Assembly: GCF_900174585.1 (NCBI RefSeq)
Contig: NZ_FWPT01000011.1
Coordinates: forward strand, 1 to 64,000
From: Parendozoicomonas haliclonae
Lineage (GTDB): Bacteria; Pseudomonadota; Gammaproteobacteria; Pseudomonadales; Endozoicomonadaceae
Length of the DNA: 64,000 nt
Reading direction: 5' to 3'
Position 1 is the first letter of the stretch; the number at the start of each line of letters is the position of its first letter. Under the pieces are notes generated by a model that was not told the DNA's origin, ran no database searches, and worked only from the letters and a program-made list of their open reading frames with translations. Of this stretch, positions 63,901 through 64,000 are shown in pieces. The position numbers and the translations under genes are program-made.

Positions 63901-64000
63901 CAATTGCGCCAGACAGCCAGCCCATATCCAGGAAGGAACCCGCGCCGGTACCACCGGCAATAGAACCGATTACAACGATACGGAATTTGCTGGTATCAAT
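60929..64000 (-). CDS. tubulin-like GTPase with GYF_2 domain (5' end outside window)
   Basis: An open frame of 1023 codons that runs uninterrupted to the right edge of the window, so the N-terminus is missing. Near the edge it reads VVIGSIAGGTGAGSF, matching the tubulin/FtsZ GTP-binding signature GGTGxG and its SIAGGTGAGS form in bacterial Tubulin_2 proteins. The next segment SAHEVDLMMFLPSGY and YLIDSG also suit that fold. A long coiled-coil-rich middle follows, then a Pro-rich linker (runs of five and six prolines) and a C-terminal GYF_2 domain (YYLHVNGENMGPYTRSVLL, then WREGWAGWQPV). The polyproline runs would need EF-P for translation. It is upstream of the PEGA protein gene in a probable operon. 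The apparent ATG near 63925 is internal. Confidence 0.75.
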   Translation of the reverse strand: MDTSKFRIVVIGSIAGGTGAGSFLDMGWLSGAIASQDVSAHEVDLMMFLPSGYASANKDRTEANGYASLMELETCMKGGSNFVKRWDLHDNLQLSVKPYDEVYLIDSGNLSGQGTEDQKDVYEMVADTLFEDFRSADFANKKRSVAVNQSQHKITPFSAPVPQSRFGDMKLNYFKGYSAFGQSVLDTQSANIIDQGVYSWTKAMLEVFFGVASTDGEKNRATDKQRDEFMNNHLSLKRVLFEEKPRLSKGVELKLSDGTFYDYPLTERLLKDRQGNLLAGIENRVSAELENIADTFEKDDWPKEIRDVMGTLERDCIRNQDRTSDTSEDRITEARRLLRTEIQNELQEKLYQYLDNRELGGLEYVLSLVEQVKEKLSSSHDGVVKNQNDNVQKYNEIKDALRNSEVERLLSNLTETRGKSLFGSKEKQARAILEDLKDEIANYLKFHLRATAAQQAAKLLEELSAFLGENQGIDDQGEAVWSGLVGELQNGRASVMAMLEGIREFERRLAQDNSKTYANYRKIETPVSTHSMPSDETLATWAEEALEEIGGSKELFQKLKSDDGQRQIFRCLSKRAKQEYSGVEQDQKDPLVQALEKMDPASRQKVFSSWLSRAMPWIDANMGREFTPNADQFKCYIGVGRSSDYEAFKEEIMTGLPSSAGVTPAQLSFVDSGTYGRAVCYVELSGVPLTVLRGLETWKTSYLKESEKIPVHTKSDVTLFEHPLVPTVDQLNAISEDFRHFLLATMMGVLKRDTNQSIRPSGQYQFSVGRGDVRRMGNERAFRLNGLPKAYQQKIIDTVCNKLEDLDGWQLMAMAALADSLARDTYTPQLVPDEKGAEVAVQGFASAIAGKLRDELLEKATMRGVSGDEAQRFEEKAYDLLEKWTNAIENSDKDAYSWEVRDSDTPRLKRTAKPEFFDKGWIEQVLGKAPANMAPAAAAPFGAAPPPPPVAQVEHSYYLHVNGENMGPYTRSVLLGYLQSGQVAKETLCWREGWAGWQPVGEVAELQQTAGAVPPPPPPVPVV

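Overview
The window looks like a chromosomal segment of a marine, probably host-associated gammaproteobacterium near the Oceanospirillales/Pseudomonadales. An Endozoicomonas-like genome is my best guess, but that is inference from gene content, not a database match. Core gene order is gammaproteobacterial: the elongation factor P genes with both modification enzymes (epmA, efp, epmB), a PilZ-like gene next to fimX and serB, hisB-hisH-hisF, asmA-mutY-yggX, and tandem tRNA-Phe genes. Several large genes of eukaryotic character sit inside these core neighbourhoods, as expected for a bacterium that delivers effectors into animal cells.

Left part (1-18150). The left edge holds the promoter and boxA leader of an rRNA operon that runs leftward out of the window. 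It is followed by a BLUF blue-light sensor, a tiny membrane protein, epmA/efp/epmB, a PilZ-like protein, the degenerate GGDEF/EAL protein FimX, SerB, an inserted tyrosine phosphatase, the YtjB/AhpA-like membrane protein, three tandem secreted proteins sharing an N-terminal motif, and the his genes (hisA is missing from its usual place).

Middle part (18150-34160). A PanZ-like acetyltransferase, a 981-residue SPOR-repeat envelope protein, a Tsx-like channel and AsmA lead into the most unusual region. The conserved asmA-mutY-yggX neighbourhood is interrupted three times: by a eukaryotic-like protein kinase between asmA and mutY, and by a RING/TRAF-type zinc-finger protein and a large SopB/IpgD-like phosphoinositide phosphatase between mutY and yggX. 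The last 119 bp of mutY is duplicated (105 of 119 identical, no gaps) on both sides of the RING/TRAF gene. The antisense strand of the distal copy encodes the C-terminus of the phosphatase. Two tRNA-Phe genes with their own promoter and terminator close this block.

Right part (34160-64000). This is a mix of metabolism, transport and regulation: PQQ-type sugar dehydrogenase, L31 type B, an autotransporter-like barrel protein, a LysR-PACE-azoreductase unit, MerR, a MATE pump, porin, SDR, a periplasmic asparaginase behind two FNR/Anr-like boxes, a DEAD-box helicase, a nucleoside-gate membrane protein, Lrp, glutaredoxin 2, a metallo-beta-lactamase-fold protein, YitT and ThrE-like transporters. 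It also has an ArsR regulator with a DUF318 permease that carries four Cys-Cys repeats and a perfect 13-bp inverted repeat upstream. The right edge has a secreted zinc phospholipase C-like protein, then a zinc-ribbon/TM/PEGA protein and a partial tubulin-like GTPase with a GYF_2 domain that continues off the window.

All functions are read from motifs and remembered family features; no searches were run. Start codons were adjusted where a ribosome binding site or family N-terminus pointed to a different start than the longest frame.
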